From positions 798,490 to 862,489 of the forward strand of contig NZ_RAPQ01000008.1 of NCBI RefSeq assembly GCF_003610555.1: a DNA stretch of 64,000 bases, read 5' to 3'. Shown here one piece after another: positions 63,500-64,000 of this stretch. Under the pieces are notes generated by a model. That model was not told the DNA's origin and did not search any database. It saw nothing but the letters and a program-made list of their open reading frames with translations. Origin of the DNA: Marinifilum flexuosum (GTDB lineage Bacteria; Bacteroidota; Bacteroidia; Bacteroidales; Marinifilaceae). Positions within the stretch are counted from its first letter, which is position 1. Every line of letters starts with the position of its first letter. The position numbers and the translations under genes were made by a program.

Positions 63500-64000
63500 A
63501 TGTTGATTATTGGAATTGCAGGAGGTACCGGATCGGGTAAAACTACAGTTGTCAGAAAAATTATAGAGAAATTACCACAGGGTGAAGTGGCTGTGTTGCC
63601 ACAGGATTCTTACTATAGAGATAATGCTGATATGCCATTGGAAGAACGTCAGGAAATAAATTTTGATCATCCACGTTCGGTTGAATTTGAGCTGTTAGTG
63701 GAACACATTAAAAAACTTAAGAATGGAGAAGCAATTGATCAGCCTATTTACTCATATTTAACCTGTTTGCGTTCTGAAGAAACCATTAAGGTTGAACCAA
63801 AAGAAGTTGTAATTATTGAAGGGATTTTGGCCTTAACACAACCTGAACTACGCGATTTAATGGATTTGAAAATATTTGTTGATTGCGATGCTGATGATCG
63901 ATTGAATCGAGTGATCAAAAGAGACATTGTAGAACGAGGAAGATCGGTAAATAAAGTGCTGGATCGTTATGAAAAAACAGTAAAACCAATGCACTTGCAA
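63500..64000 (+). CDS. udk: Uridine kinase, N-terminal part (runs off the window)
   Basis: 167 residues visible. The P-loop GGTGSGKTT is at residues 8-16, followed by LPQDSYYRD, the NFDHPRSVEF motif, QPIYSYLTCLRSEETI and the Walker-B-like VVIIEGILAL, then DADDRLNRVIKRDIVERGRS (the lid). It phosphorylates uridine and cytidine using ATP or GTP. The reading frame is open to the window end, with about 35-40 residues missing from a typical ~205. The start at 63500 gives the family's usual short N-terminus (MLIIGIAGG). Confidence 0.95.
   Translation, partial: MLIIGIAGGTGSGKTTVVRKIIEKLPQGEVAVLPQDSYYRDNADMPLEERQEINFDHPRSVEFELLVEHIKKLKNGEAIDQPIYSYLTCLRSEETIKVEPKEVVIIEGILALTQPELRDLMDLKIFVDCDADDRLNRVIKRDIVERGRSVNKVLDRYEKTVKPMHLQ

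Overview
The window comes from a Bacteroidota chromosome. The evidence is a type B T9SS/gliding C-terminal domain, the mutY-ssb-gldE-gldD cluster, several promoters of the Bacteroidota form (TAnnTTTG at -7, TTG about 19-21 nt upstream), few Shine-Dalgarno sequences, and families such as DUF4924, two-CW and a degenerate second EF-G. A marine Marinilabiliales/Marinifilaceae-type organism is my guess from overall protein flavour; no 16S rRNA gene is present. The DNA is AT-rich. I see no rRNA, tRNA, transposase, integrase or CRISPR array, so this is mostly core genome with a few accessory patches.

Layout. 1-3.1 kb: the end of a secreted T9SS cargo protein and a divergent EF-G paralog lacking key GTPase residues. 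3.2-21.6 kb: one continuous block joining the str, S10, spc and alpha operons (rpsL-rpsG-fusA-rpsJ ... secY-map-infA-rpmJ ... rpoA-rplQ) behind three tandem promoters, with no tuf gene between fusA and rpsJ. It ends in a strong terminator. 21.7-28.4 kb: eno, a stand-alone receiver protein, the ABC-F factor ettA, two small membrane proteins, a 0.66-kb gene-poor stretch with decayed repeats, and hisS. 28.4-35 kb (minus strand): an ECF sigma / membrane anti-sigma candidate / Spy-like operon, transketolase, and exported VWA and transglutaminase-like proteins. 35-39.2 kb: ychF, fluC-DUF190, a PafA-like exported phosphatase homologue that appears to have lost most catalytic residues, and a 42-bp tandem repeat array. 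39.2-43.4 kb (minus): mutY-ssb-gldE-gldD-PPTase. 43.5-49.3 kb: HU, a 30-residue ribosomal-type basic protein, RNase G, DsbD and an FAD oxidoreductase. 49.3-55.2 kb is the most accessory part: a frameshifted histidine-kinase remnant, a two-CW protein, a DNPH1-like hydrolase fused to a DUF4269 nucleotidyltransferase-like domain, an exported hypothetical, an S41/M23 peptidase pair and a DUF4097-like protein. 55.3-64 kb (mostly minus): lnt, EamA transporter, DUF4924, S4-domain protein, pth, rplY, prs, engB, manA, Dabb and the start of udk on the plus strand.

Most of the window serves translation (ribosomal proteins, EF-G, IF-1, RpoA, EttA, HisS, Pth, L25, EngB, RNase G) and nucleotide or central metabolism (eno, tkt, prs, udk, manA). 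The envelope theme is gliding/T9SS (GldD, GldE, the cargo CTD), lipoprotein acylation (Lnt) and periplasmic thiol reduction (DsbD). The best candidates for undescribed biology are the DNPH1-DUF4269 fusion, the apparently inactive PafA-like protein, the two decayed repeat loci, and the strong Shine-Dalgarno in front of rplF.
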